Source of the DNA: Parelaphostrongylus tenuis
Taxonomy: Eukaryota > Nematoda > Chromadorea > Rhabditida > Metastrongylidae
DNA: 64,000 nt
Direction of reading: 5' to 3'
Assembly (NCBI GenBank): GCA_019055375.1
Contig: JAHQIW010000191.1
Coordinates: 248,001 to 312,000, forward strand
The stretch's first letter is position 1. Each line of letters opens with the position of its first letter. Below, one piece after another: positions 33,542 through 42,211 of the stretch. The notes below the pieces were generated by a model. That model had not been told where the DNA came from. It was given only the letters and a program-made list of their open reading frames with translations, and made no database searches. Position numbers and translations under genes: made by a program.

Positions 33542-33542
<1 letters not shown>
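32949..33542 (-). mobile_element. Internally deleted mariner (594 bp), copy 1
   Basis: Flanked by TA on each side, with about 30-bp terminal inverted repeats (GGTTGAGGAGAAAGTT type). The internal minus-strand frame (33408-33133) reads MELNREQKRLLMLHECKVGT then NAADTVRRINEAWGEGTVGK. This is the first mariner helix-turn-helix. It is joined directly to GWDVLPHPSYSPDLAPSDYH, the region of the third catalytic Asp, and then the C-terminus. Everything from the second helix-turn-helix through the first two catalytic Asp residues is gone. A CGA-to-TGA type change ends the frame after VEETL. Confidence 0.9.
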
Positions 33543-33544
<2 letters not shown>

Positions 33545-33580
<36 letters not shown>

Positions 33581-33592
33581 TATATATCCATT
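33545..33592. repeat. (TA)n microsatellite
   Basis: About 17 TA units directly beside the 5' terminus of the deleted mariner. Confidence 0.9.
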
Positions 33593-33770
33593 CCGGGAGC
33601 GCGTCCGTTACACTACTGACGCTCCATTATGCACAACACTCTACGCTACCTGCACATTTATCTGTTAGCCGCCAGCCGTCGACGGCCTCGCCTGGGTAGA
33701 CGATGTCGGCATTGAACCCAATCACGCTAATAGCTACTGGGTATTTAAGTTCAAATGAAATTCATTTTAT
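33593..33770 (-). repeat. tRNA-like SINE fragment
   Basis: TCCGGGAGCGCGTCCGTTAC is the complement of the tRNA-like head at about 33925-33955. The remainder shows a degraded B-box side (GGCATTGAACCCAATC). Confidence 0.45.
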
Positions 33771-33773
33771 TTA

Positions 33774-34051
33774 ACCGCTTCTAGTGGTGGTGTGATGCTT
33801 CATATATATACTCCTTGATATAAAGTGATGTGCAAATCTTTCGCGTCAAGCGAGACTAGAACCCGCAGCTCACTCTTCGTGAATGTAAAAAGAGTGTTAT
33901 GCAAAATGGGAGTCAGTAGTGTAACGGATAGAGCACGTGCTCCCGGAAAGAGTAAGGTGCGGTTACAGTCCCGCCAGACGCGAAAGTTTTGCACATCACT
34001 CTACATCAAGGGTATATAATTGAAACATCATATCACCGCTAGAAGCGGTTA
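33774..34051. repeat. Palindrome enclosing tRNA-like SINE sequence
   Basis: The arms of about 75 bp (AACCGCTTCTAGTGGTGGTG at the left, the complement at 34027-34051) are near-perfect. They include GATGTGCAAATCTTTCGCGT and its inverse. Inside lie an antisense tRNA-like remnant (CTAGAACCCGCAGCTCAC) and a sense one (GTGTAACGGATAGAGCACGT then GGTTACAGTCCCGCC). Two family 3 copies appear joined in opposite orientation. Confidence 0.7.
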
Positions 34052-34069
34052 AATAAAAAGAAATTTCAT

Positions 34070-34192
34070 ATATGTATATATATATATATATATGATTATA
34101 TATACATGTATATATATATACATATATACATGTGCATGTATGTACACTTGTATATGAATATATATGTATATTCATGTACACATATATATATG
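34070..34192. repeat. Degenerate TA/TG microsatellite
   Basis: Mixed TATA, CATGTA and TATATG units. The 88-codon open frame across it is spurious. Confidence 0.85.
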
Positions 34193-34194
34193 TA

Positions 34195-34478
34195 AAAGGG
34201 ATATAACTGCCGTTAATCAATCCCTGGGGGCGCGCCACATATTCGACTACACCAAACATCATTTAAGGTGAATAAATGCTTATTTGGCCTTCTCACTCCG
34301 GTGGCATGTCACTGCATCAAGTCAGTCATGCCATATCCTAAGCAACTATGATACCAATTCGTCGACCATGGAGGAATGAAAGGTTTGTTGAGCCTTAGGC
34401 GTGGGATTGAACTATTAAGTGAAAGATCACGTATGTGTCGCAAAGTGCCTCTGACCACTGCGCTAGACGGCTCTATAC
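34195..34478 (-). repeat. tRNA-derived SINE, family 1, diverged copy d
   Basis: Antisense. The tail side (TTAATCAATCCCTGGGGGCG) is at the left. The body has TTGTTGAGCC, and the head reads TGACCACTGCGCTAGACGGC. It is more diverged than copies a-c. Confidence 0.7.
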
Positions 34479-34754
34479 CGCATACAAAGTACAAATCCAT
34501 ACCTTAACTATACAGTATTCGACTAAGGAAACGCCTTAGTTCGACTACCCCCACGATTGGAAGGAGAATCCTCTCAACAAATCTCCTACGACGTTCACAT
34601 AGAAGAAGAATTCCTCAAGCAGCCGTCGAATCAACATACAGAAGGTTCAAAGACCTTCGTAGAAGACTTAGCGAGGGAAAGAATCGTATGCAAGAAGTGT
34701 GGCGATCAACAGAGTGGGTGAGATGACGGGGCTGCGTATAATAATGATAAATAA

Positions 34755-35270
34755 GTTCTTTTCCGTTATCCGGGAACAAATGAAGGAACGACCCCATTCA
34801 CTGCACGAGAATTTCCATTGCACTTTTAGTTACGATTTGGAAGCTTAAATTTCTCTCTACTGCGCTACGTGACCGTTTTTTGAAAGAGCCTTTTCTAACG
34901 CTGTATTAGAAAGAAAACACTCGTGTTTCACACACGCAAATTTTTCACAAGACAGAACTGTTTCCTAGATTCAAGAGTAACCATTCGATAGCGTAGGATT
35001 CCGGCGATTCTAATGCTATGCTTATTTTCTGGAAAGACCGTTTCACTGCAGTGTAGCAGGAAGAAGAAGATCGAGTTCTCACGCGCGCGTAGTTATTGTC
35101 TAACTGATGCACGGGCTGGAGGAGAAGGAGGCGGTGGGCGGAGTTGCCCGTGGTTCCAACATGGCGATCGGTCGATTGCGCTGATGCATTTTTGTTCTTT
35201 AATTGGAAATTTTTTCTCCGCTCAGCAAGAATTTATTTTATTTAATTGGTCCGTCTTCACAGTGTTTTTT
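34755..35270. repeat. Fold-back element half with GC-rich spacer
   Basis: The terminus TTCCGTTATCCGGGAACAAA is followed by arm phrases (GAAAGAGCCTTTTCTAACGC; ACCATTCGATAGCGTAGG; AAAGACCGTTTCACTGCAGT) and a GGAGGAGAAGGAGGCGGTGG spacer. A family 2 SINE then interrupts. A 251-codon open frame starting at 35013 crosses both and is not a gene. Confidence 0.55.
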
Positions 35271-35274
35271 CCCA

Positions 35275-35497
35275 CAGTGGGGATCCCACTACTTCAAACA
35301 TTTAAGTCGTTCAATCGTCTTCTTCTTGAACGTCGTAGTTTACTGGTTGAGCGAGTCTTCCTGCAATATCTCGAGGACAGCCTAGTGGTGGAATTCCATA
35401 CGCCGTTGTTGTTGAATGCTGGAGAGAGTTGGGTGGTGGAGCTCGGCTCTACGCGCGCCGTTACAAGCATCACAACCACTCGGCCACGGTGCGCCCG
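35275..35497 (-). repeat. SINE family 2, copy c
   Basis: Antisense copy. The head is CCGTGGCCGAGTGGTTGTGA (complement at 35478-35497), followed by GAGCCGAGCTCCACC and a CAACAACAACGGCG segment, then the GAGGACAGCC complement and the CTTCAAGAAGAAGACGA tail side. Confidence 0.8.
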
Positions 35498-35499
35498 AA

Positions 35500-36056
35500 T
35501 CAAATCCGTACCCTTCCTAATTACACAACGTGAAAGAAACAACAAACAAAAACAACAAGAAAAACGCAAAGCAGTGACGTCACTCCCCTTGAGGACGAAC
35601 GGCCGTGACGCGGTCGGTTGTAGAGCAGTAGTGACGGCAGCGTTTGGCGATCGCGCGTCCGGTACCGACACCATTTCGACGTCCGGTGAATCGGCGCCTG
35701 TTGTCGACGGCTCAGTCGACATCACTGCTCACCGCAACAGCTTTCGAATAAATTCTGAGCACGTCTAGATCACGAAGCGCAGCCTCTTACACACAACTAG
35801 ATGGACACGGAAAAAGAGAGGAAAAAAATAGAAAGGAAAAAATAACAGGAAAGAGAGAAGGGAAAAATTAGCGTGGAGATACGACCGAGAGTAGAGGATG
35901 GCTCCTAGCACAGCCATCCAATAGCGCGCTCCAATCGAAAATTGCGACCTTCCGAAAGTCCGATCAGAGGGCGATTTCAACGTGCGCGTTTTTAGAACCT
36001 TAGTCGTTTTATTTTTTTCATCTTTCTTTGATTTCATTCCATTTGAATTCTTTGTG
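35500..36056. other. Unassigned DNA between two SINE family 2 copies
   Basis: No gene recognised. 35560-35760 is GC-richer. 35800-36030 is purine-rich with AAAGAGAGGAAAAAAATAG-like runs. Confidence 0.35.
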
Positions 36057-36057
36057 G

Positions 36058-36302
36058 GGACGCCATGGCCGAGTGGTTGTGATGCTCGTCGCGGCGGGCA
36101 TGGGCTCGACGCCGCTCCCTAGACTCTCCGGCAGTCAACAACAACACCCCATGAAACTCCACAGCCAGGCTATCCTCGAGATTATAGAGAGACGGACGGG
36201 CTCAACCATTAATCTACGTCGTTCAAGAAGAAGGCGAAAAACGAATTGAACCCCATCTGGGATCCACACAGTAAAGAAAAACACTGTGAAGACGGATCAA
36301 TA
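36058..36302 (+). repeat. SINE family 2, copy d
   Basis: Best-preserved head: GGACGCCATGGCCGAGTGGT then TGTGATGCTCGTCGCGG. The shared body follows (CAGTCAACAACAACACCCCA; CTCGAGATTATAGAGAGACG; TTCAAGAAGAAGGCGAAAAA). The tail CACTGTGAAGACGGATCAAT resembles the LINE tail near 14840. Confidence 0.85.
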
Positions 36303-36519
36303 AAGTGCCAAAAATTGCCCAAGTCTTTGTCTGTCATGGCTAGAGTGTTGTTTCCTAGAGAACACTCTATGTCTAGGCGACTTGAGGTTGGAAATTGTAG
36401 TCGTGCTAGCGATGGTTGTTGATGTTTGTCCGACGGCCGACGATTCGGCGACTTCGCCTTGCTTACTCAGGCCCTCGAACTACTATTTTCATCCACTTGA
36501 CGTCGCTCAAATAAGTAGA

Positions 36520-36655
36520 GTGTAACTTTGGTTTCGAGTGTTTTCTTAAGACCACAGCTCAAATTTTAATATGCCTTGCAATCATTTTGAGCCACGCATG
36601 TTTGACAGACCACTGACGTGCGTGGCTCAGAAATGATTGCAAGGCATAAGTGGAA
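36520..36655. repeat. Short inverted repeat beside a fold-back element
   Basis: TGCCTTGCAATCATTTTGAG at about 36573 and its complement at about 36625-36647 form a hairpin around CCACGCATGTTTGACAGACC. It lies at the left edge of the fold-back at 36655. Confidence 0.6.
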
Positions 36656-37480
36656 TCGGTTCTTTTTGGTTACAAGGGGAAGAATGAAAAACCGATTCAT
36701 CTTTTAGAGAGGAATTATTCATAGGAGTGTTAGTAACCGATCGAAAGCCGAGACCTCAGGCTACATTCCCAAGTCACCAGCTTTCGAAAAGGCTTCTTTT
36801 TGACGTGGCTACAAAATGAGATATCTTTCGTCACAGACGCGCATATTTCTTGCCGGACAGAGCTCTTTCTTTGGACTATTAGTAATCGTTCGAAAGCGTA
36901 ATCGTTTCTGATTCCAGCGATTTGCTTATGTCGTGGAAAGACCGTTTCTCCGCAACGTAGCAGTTAAAGAAGTTGACTTCCTAGGGCTCGACCAAGGTAC
37001 TTGGCCAATTCACGTGCCGCTAGGTACGGCGGCCCCGTGCGCTGACGCGATGATCAGTCGATTTTGCACCGGTCTTACGACATCGCGCCAACGCACGCGA
37101 TCGCCGTACCGAGTGGCACGTGAATAAGTTAAGTACCTTGGTCGCGCCTGCGAATTCAACTTATCATACCTTCTACGTTGCGGTGAAACGGTCTTTTCGG
37201 GATATAAGCAAATCGCTGATATCAGCAACGATTACGTTATCGAACGGTTACTATTAGTCCAAAGAAAGAGCTCTGTCCGTCGAGAAATATACGCGTTTGC
37301 AATGAAAGAAGTCTCCTTTTGTAGCAACGTCAAAAAGAGGCCTTTTCGAAAGCCGGCGACGTGAGACTGTAGCCTGAAATCTCAGCTTCGAATGGTTACT
37401 AACCATCCTATGGATAGTTCCTTTCCAAAGAATGAGATAGGTTTTTCATTTGTCCCGTTATACTCGAACTTTTTAGTATT
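36655..37480. repeat. Near-complete fold-back element (type copy)
   Basis: The arms are each about 400 bases and complementary through their length. The left outer end AAGAATGAAAAACCGATTCA pairs with the right outer TGAGATAGGTTTTTCATTTG. AGCTCTTTCTTTGGACTATT pairs with TAGTCCAAAGAAAGAGCTCT. AAAGACCGTTTCTCCGCAAC pairs with GTTGCGGTGAAACGGTCTTT. Even the GC-rich centre (ACCAAGGTACTTGGC, CACGTGCC) is palindromic. No coding capacity. This copy defines the family found at about a dozen sites in the window. Confidence 0.85.
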
Positions 37481-37481
37481 T

Positions 37482-37605
37482 GTACTGAATTTTTCGCAGT
37501 GTTATGATGTTTCGAATATACCTAAGCGAATGTTATATTATGTTAGAGCACGCGTCCCCGGTATGGATGAAACGCGGGTTCGATCTCCGCCTGTACCCTT
37601 ATAAC
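37482..37605 (+). repeat. tRNA-like SINE, family 3
   Basis: GTGTTATGATGTTTCGAATA then GTTAGAGCACGCGTCCCCGG and B-box-like GGGTTCGATCTCC. The tRNA-like portion lies in sense here. The leader phrase occurs upstream of the antisense copies at 53.9 and 62.5 kb. Confidence 0.6.
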
Positions 37606-37991
37606 CGAAAAGAACCTTCAAGTCTTCCTAAATTGCGTATATTAAGGAGGGATGGTTGTTTACGTGTATTAACAATTCTGTATCACTTAATTTGATCCAC
37701 ATGTCCTCCCAGTTTTGAGGATAGCCAAGGTGTACGTTCTTAGGGTTTTCGTGATTGATAGCCGGAGTGTTGGGGGAGGGGAAGGGTCAATACCTCGTCG
37801 AGCCGTGCCGTGCATCCCCGACCACTCGACCACAAATATTAGTCATCAAAGTTAAGGTTTGCAAGGAAGTGGTCTTCTTAAATGTTTTTCCTGTTTTGTT
37901 CACTAAAGAGGAATCCGTAGTAGAGTTTTATATCTTCATTTCCGAAGAAAACTAGTAATATACCGGTTTTTAAACATTTCATTTCGAGATA

Positions 37992-40297
37992 ATGGAAGGC
38001 GGTGCAACGTCGGTGCCTGGAGGAACATCTGCGCCAAAATCGACTAGTATGATCTACATTTGCGGAGGTTCGTGTCCTTCCATTTTTTCCTTCTTTCCTC
38101 CTCTTTCCTCTTTCTACTGTCTTTCGTTCTTCCGTCTCTTTTCTTTTTTTCTTTTATACGATTTCTAGCAGCGAATGCAATTCACTCTTCGCCGTCCATA
38201 TCAAATTTTTAACCAGGCTCTAGTGGAATTCATAATTCTGAGTATGAGAGATCTTTTTCAGAATGTCACTATGAGAACGAAATTCGTCCGAAAGACGCGA
38301 TTCGATGTCGAGAATGCGGCTATCGAATTCTATACAAGAAGAGAAGTCGGAAACGTGAGTTTTTGCGGTTAACCCTTTGAGAACCAGCACTGACAGCCAG
38401 GCGGCGTCGCGCCATCGCTTTCGCGGCAGTCGTGGGAGGCTACATGTGCTTGTCTGTGCATGCATGCGTGGCTGTATACGCCTGTGTTCCTACAAGACTG
38501 TTTTCCCCAGACGAGCCTGTTACCAATTTGCCGACCCCGAGGGGTAGGGGGGACGGATGGTTTGGTGAACCATGAGAGCGAGATCGACCCATCGACCTAG
38601 TGTGCAACGCAGAGCACTCTGCGAACTCCAAACCACTGCCCCGCATGCGCTCCTGTTTATAAAAAAATTAGGTAAATGGGCGTTATTCTTACTCAGAGTA
38701 CGTTTATGAAAGTTTATTCACAAGCATTCTACCTTTTCGTGGCGATGAAGTTTCCCACTAAGAACTCAACCATATAAAATATTAAACAACTTACTATAAA
38801 GTTGAAGCAACGCACTTTGAAAGCAAAACGTTATCTTTTCTATTCGTAAAACGTGGTATGAAGATTGAACCAGAAATCAGGCTTAGCATAAAAATCGACA
38901 TTTTAAAAGCTATCGAATGACTACAAGAACATCGACTAAAAAAGGAACTGATTCTTCGTGATTAAAGGGATAAATGAAAAATCGACCTCATTCGCTAATT
39001 AGGAACCTTTCTTAGCTAAGACTAGGCTACAGCCCCACGTCGCCGATTTTCGAAAAAGCCTTTTTTTTGACGTCGCTACGGAAGGAGATTTCTTGCGTTG
39101 CAGACGTGCATGCACATTTCTCGCCGGACCTAGATTTTTGGACTTATAGTAATCACTCGGTAGCGTAATCGTTTCCGATTCCAACGCTGTGCTTTTGTCC
39201 TGAATAGGCTATTTTCTCTGAAATGCAGTACGTGAAATAAGTTTAATTTTCTATCTGCGATCAAGGGAGAAAAGGTGTTTTCAGGATATAAACGCAGCGC
39301 TGGAATCAGAAACAATTACGCTATCGTATGGTTATTACAAATAGTCCAAAGAGAGAGTTTGGCGAGAAGTTTGTGTTTCTGAGACATAGTTTTGTGTGAA
39401 TTTTACAGCGTTATAAAAGGATCTTTTCGAAAACCGGCGACATGGAGCTGTAGCCAGAAATCTAAGCTTTCGAACGATTATTAATATTCCTATGAAAACT
39501 TCTTCTCCAACGAATGAGGTCGGTTTTAATTTGTTCCCTCACAAGCAGAAAAAACCATGGAACCGTGTTATATGCCAATTGGAAATATGTTTCCTTCCAT
39601 AGCTATCTGATTTCCTCGTTGAAACATAACCAATATGGAAGTAATGTGGAGCATGTGGATCGTCTTTTTTTCTCTCCTTTAGACCGCTTCTTCTATAGTC
39701 CTGCTCAGAATGATGTAATCTAATAAGTATGTAACATATTTTGAGCCGTTAAGGCTAGTGCTGTACAGACGCCTGTTTCGCCCTATTAGAACTCATCAGT
39801 AGCACTCTCCCTTGGTTCAGCCGATCCCCTGAGATTGAATAATCCTTTATAAAGGAATCGACGCCGAGCAAAAAATCAGCACAAGTCAGATGATGGAATT
39901 ACCTGGCATTGTGGTAACTGGCAGTCGAGGTTCTGGATTTTACAATGAATCATACCTCTCCTTTCGACCGCTTCGTTCTTTTTTCATTGAGATTACATAA
40001 TTCCATGATGATGTTTCCTTAGAACTAGAATTCGCGTCCTCGCATCCACTGTCTTAAAGGTTCAGATACGCAAGCAGACAGTGTGCATGTCTGGCTGTCT
40101 GCGCCTGCTTTCCCACGAAACACGCCGCCATTTCAGTCGCTTAGTGAGATTTGGTGGCGCGGCACGATACGAAACGTATCGTTTGGTCCTAAAGGGGTTA
40201 ACGGGTTCTGTTCCTGGCCCAGATATATCTATATCTTCTTTCTTTCAAGTCTTTTTTGAACGTTGATCTTTTAGTGATGGTCTATGACGCTCGGTGA
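37992..40297 (+). CDS. rpb-12: RPB12/RPABC4, zinc-ribbon subunit shared by RNA polymerases I, II and III
   Basis: Three exons join in frame: 37992-38067, 38262-38354 and 40275-40297 (76, 93 and 23 bases). They give 63 residues plus TGA. After a Gly/Ser/Thr-rich start the protein reads [10 protein letters not shown], then a [19 protein letters not shown] block and ends LMVYDAR. Four zinc ligands are Cys24, Cys27, Cys41 and Cys44. Length, the MIYICGEC opening, RCRECGYR and the short -VYDAR end are diagnostic of this family. It sits between the two large polymerase subunits' assembly platform proteins in all three nuclear polymerases. Intron 1 (194 bases) starts with an unusual GTTCGTG donor and ends TTTTTCAG. 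Intron 2 (1.9 kb) holds a SINE fragment and a fold-back element. The last exon encodes only seven residues. Confidence 0.95.
38520..38653 (-). repeat. SINE family 1 fragment in RPB12 intron 2
   Basis: Antisense head and central body only (GGTTTGGTGAACCATGAGAG; AACCACTGCCCCGCATGCGC). The tail half is missing. Confidence 0.75.
38945..39555. repeat. Fold-back element in RPB12 intron 2
   Basis: The left arm (ATAAATGAAAAATCGACCTC; AGGCTACAGCCCCACGTCGC) and right arm (GGCGACATGGAGCTGTAGCC; AACGAATGAGGTCGGTTTTA) are complementary. The spacer near 39240 is reduced compared with the 36.7 kb copy. Confidence 0.8.
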
Positions 40298-40401
40298 ACG
40301 AGATTTGCGTGAAAACATCGAATAACTTTCGTCGTTTACTACTAGTTGTTATTGATTTTTGTTAGAATCGAGTAGTCTGGTGTTATACTATATATGGAGC
40401 G

Positions 40402-40427
40402 AATAAAACGAATAAAAATGTCAATAA
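40402..40427 (+). promoter_or_regulatory. Clustered poly(A) signals after RPB12
   Basis: AATAAA at 40402, again at 40411, and CAATAAAAT shortly after, about 105-125 bases downstream of the RPB12 stop codon. Confidence 0.65.
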
Positions 40428-40429
40428 AA

Positions 40430-41225
40430 TCATCTTCTTATTTCATATTCATGTGAGAGCCTTTGTGTATAGCTGAGATCCTCACATTTAGAGCAAATTA
40501 CTGAAAGAATTATACCTTATTTTAAAGTTATCATGTCCTCATTCAGCTCACTATGGAATCCTGCATGTTATTGACGTTCTTACGAGCCAATAAGCTTTGG
40601 CGTTTGAGTGAAAAGCAAATTTACTCCCGTTTTGTTCAGAAATTCCCCTCTACACAGCTTGATGTGACATTGTGGTAAATAGGTGTTCCTCCATGTCCAA
40701 CTGTAATGTTCTGCAGGAGGTTCGGATATGAAGTGATCCAGTATGTGTCGTTCGACGTCTCTCTTCAAAATAGAGCAGCAAGCCTATTGACGCTTAATCG
40801 TGTGAAAGTATGATGTGATTTCTCCACATTTTCTTCCCAAACGTCTACTTTTACTTCACTGAGACTTCGTTTCCCGCTCCATCTGCCTAGTGATGTGTAT
40901 GAAAAGCTATTATCTAAAACTAGTAGTTTCTGAAGTCTCTTCTTTTTTAGTAGTTAACACGTTATATTTGAGTTCTACGGCGGATACTAACATCCTAGCT
41001 GCATTAGCACACTGAAGTTTGGAAATTAAAGAAACTTTATCACTATTATAAGTGCTGTGAGTTTGTAGACCTTCTCCGATGAAGTTCAGAATCTCTATGA
41101 CAACGTATAAAACTCTCATTAACAACAGCAGAAGAGTAGAAGATTTATTACAATTGTAACAGCAGTACAATTTATGCCGACATAGGTAGCGTCGACCGGG
41201 GGAGGGTGATACGCGCACGTATGGC
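40430..41225. other. Intergenic DNA between RPB12 and a dispersed repeat
   Basis: No gene recognised. Open frames here lack motifs. Confidence 0.4.
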
Positions 41226-41227
41226 GA

Positions 41228-41660
41228 CTAGATGGTATAATAATGGGCATGCAGCGGTCAGACAGGAGTTACAAGGATGACAATGATGATGACAATTGGG
41301 CAATAATGCTTATCGACTATGGTAACGCGTAATAATGAAAGAGAGTTCAGTGAGATAAACGGGGAAAAATAAAGGCCGCCGCGGCCGTTTGTACCCGACA
41401 TGAAAGATCAGAGACAATGCACGACGGGAAACGGGGGGATTTACGACATAATACATCTAATACAAAATATCTATGAATGGTTGGGAGGGGCATATAAACA
41501 AGTGGTTTCAAGATCATGATACGACCGTTTTCACAGGAATTCCGATAGCATCACGAGCTTCTCTTCTAGGAATGCGCTATAAACAAGGTGCGAAGTGCCG
41601 AGGAAGGTGAATGGAGGTTGTGAATACACATGACATACTCAGAGCCTGACTGATCGAGCA
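41228..41660 (+). repeat. Dispersed ~430-bp repeat, copy 2
   Basis: Aligns with 8526-8935 over its length. Shared phrases include GTCAGACAGGAGTTACAA (GTTAGACAGAAGTTACAA there), TGAAAGATCAGAG, ACAAAATATCTATGAAT and TGCCGAGGAAGGTGAAT. A GCCGCCGCGGCCG insert near 41375 is unique to this copy. Confidence 0.65.
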
Positions 41661-41664
41661 CGAG

Positions 41665-42205
41665 ACGCATCACACAACGTCCGGACGACTGCTCCTTTAT
41701 GCAAGGTGCTACGACGCTGGACGAGGCGCTGACGCATTCATGGAGGACGCAGTCGCTCCACCACCACCACCACCTCCAAACATTGCCGGCAATTTCGGCC
41801 GCTCTTCCAATTCTTTGTATTCTAGCTTCAGCTCCTTTGGTATCTAAATCAACGTCTTTAGTAAATCAGATTAGAGGATGATTAAGTAAGAGAAATGATT
41901 CAGTTCAAAAAGGGAGCTAATCGATTGGGTGATTAGAAGAAACTTCCCTTCTTTTGGAGCACCTAAACGATACATTGAGAATTTTATCAGTGTCCGATCG
42001 GTTTTTGCAAAACATTTCAAATGTCATTGGGGGTGCTTTCGTCGTACATGCATTGCCAAAACTGTAACCCATACACGGAAAATCTACTGAGTCATGGATT
42101 TCTTGTTTCTTGAAATATAAATTGTGAGTGGCGAACGGTGAAGTATCCCATGAGCAGCTGCCCACACTCGAACATCGCGTGGATGTAGAGGATTTGTGAG
42201 GTTCA
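41665..42205. other. 3' flank of CNOT2
   Basis: I found no canonical AATAAA within 100 bases of the CNOT2 stop on the minus strand and no other gene. A CCACCACCACCACCACC run lies near 41758. Confidence 0.35.
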
Positions 42206-42211
42206 AAGGGA

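Noticed and set aside
35013..35768. 251-codon + strand open frame
   Set aside because: It runs across a fold-back arm, its GC-rich spacer and an antisense family 2 SINE. No domain, and the complementary strand is also open. A by-product of repeats.
41699..41881. Frame with a five-histidine run
   Set aside because: Arises from a CCACCACCAC microsatellite. No start context or splice sites.
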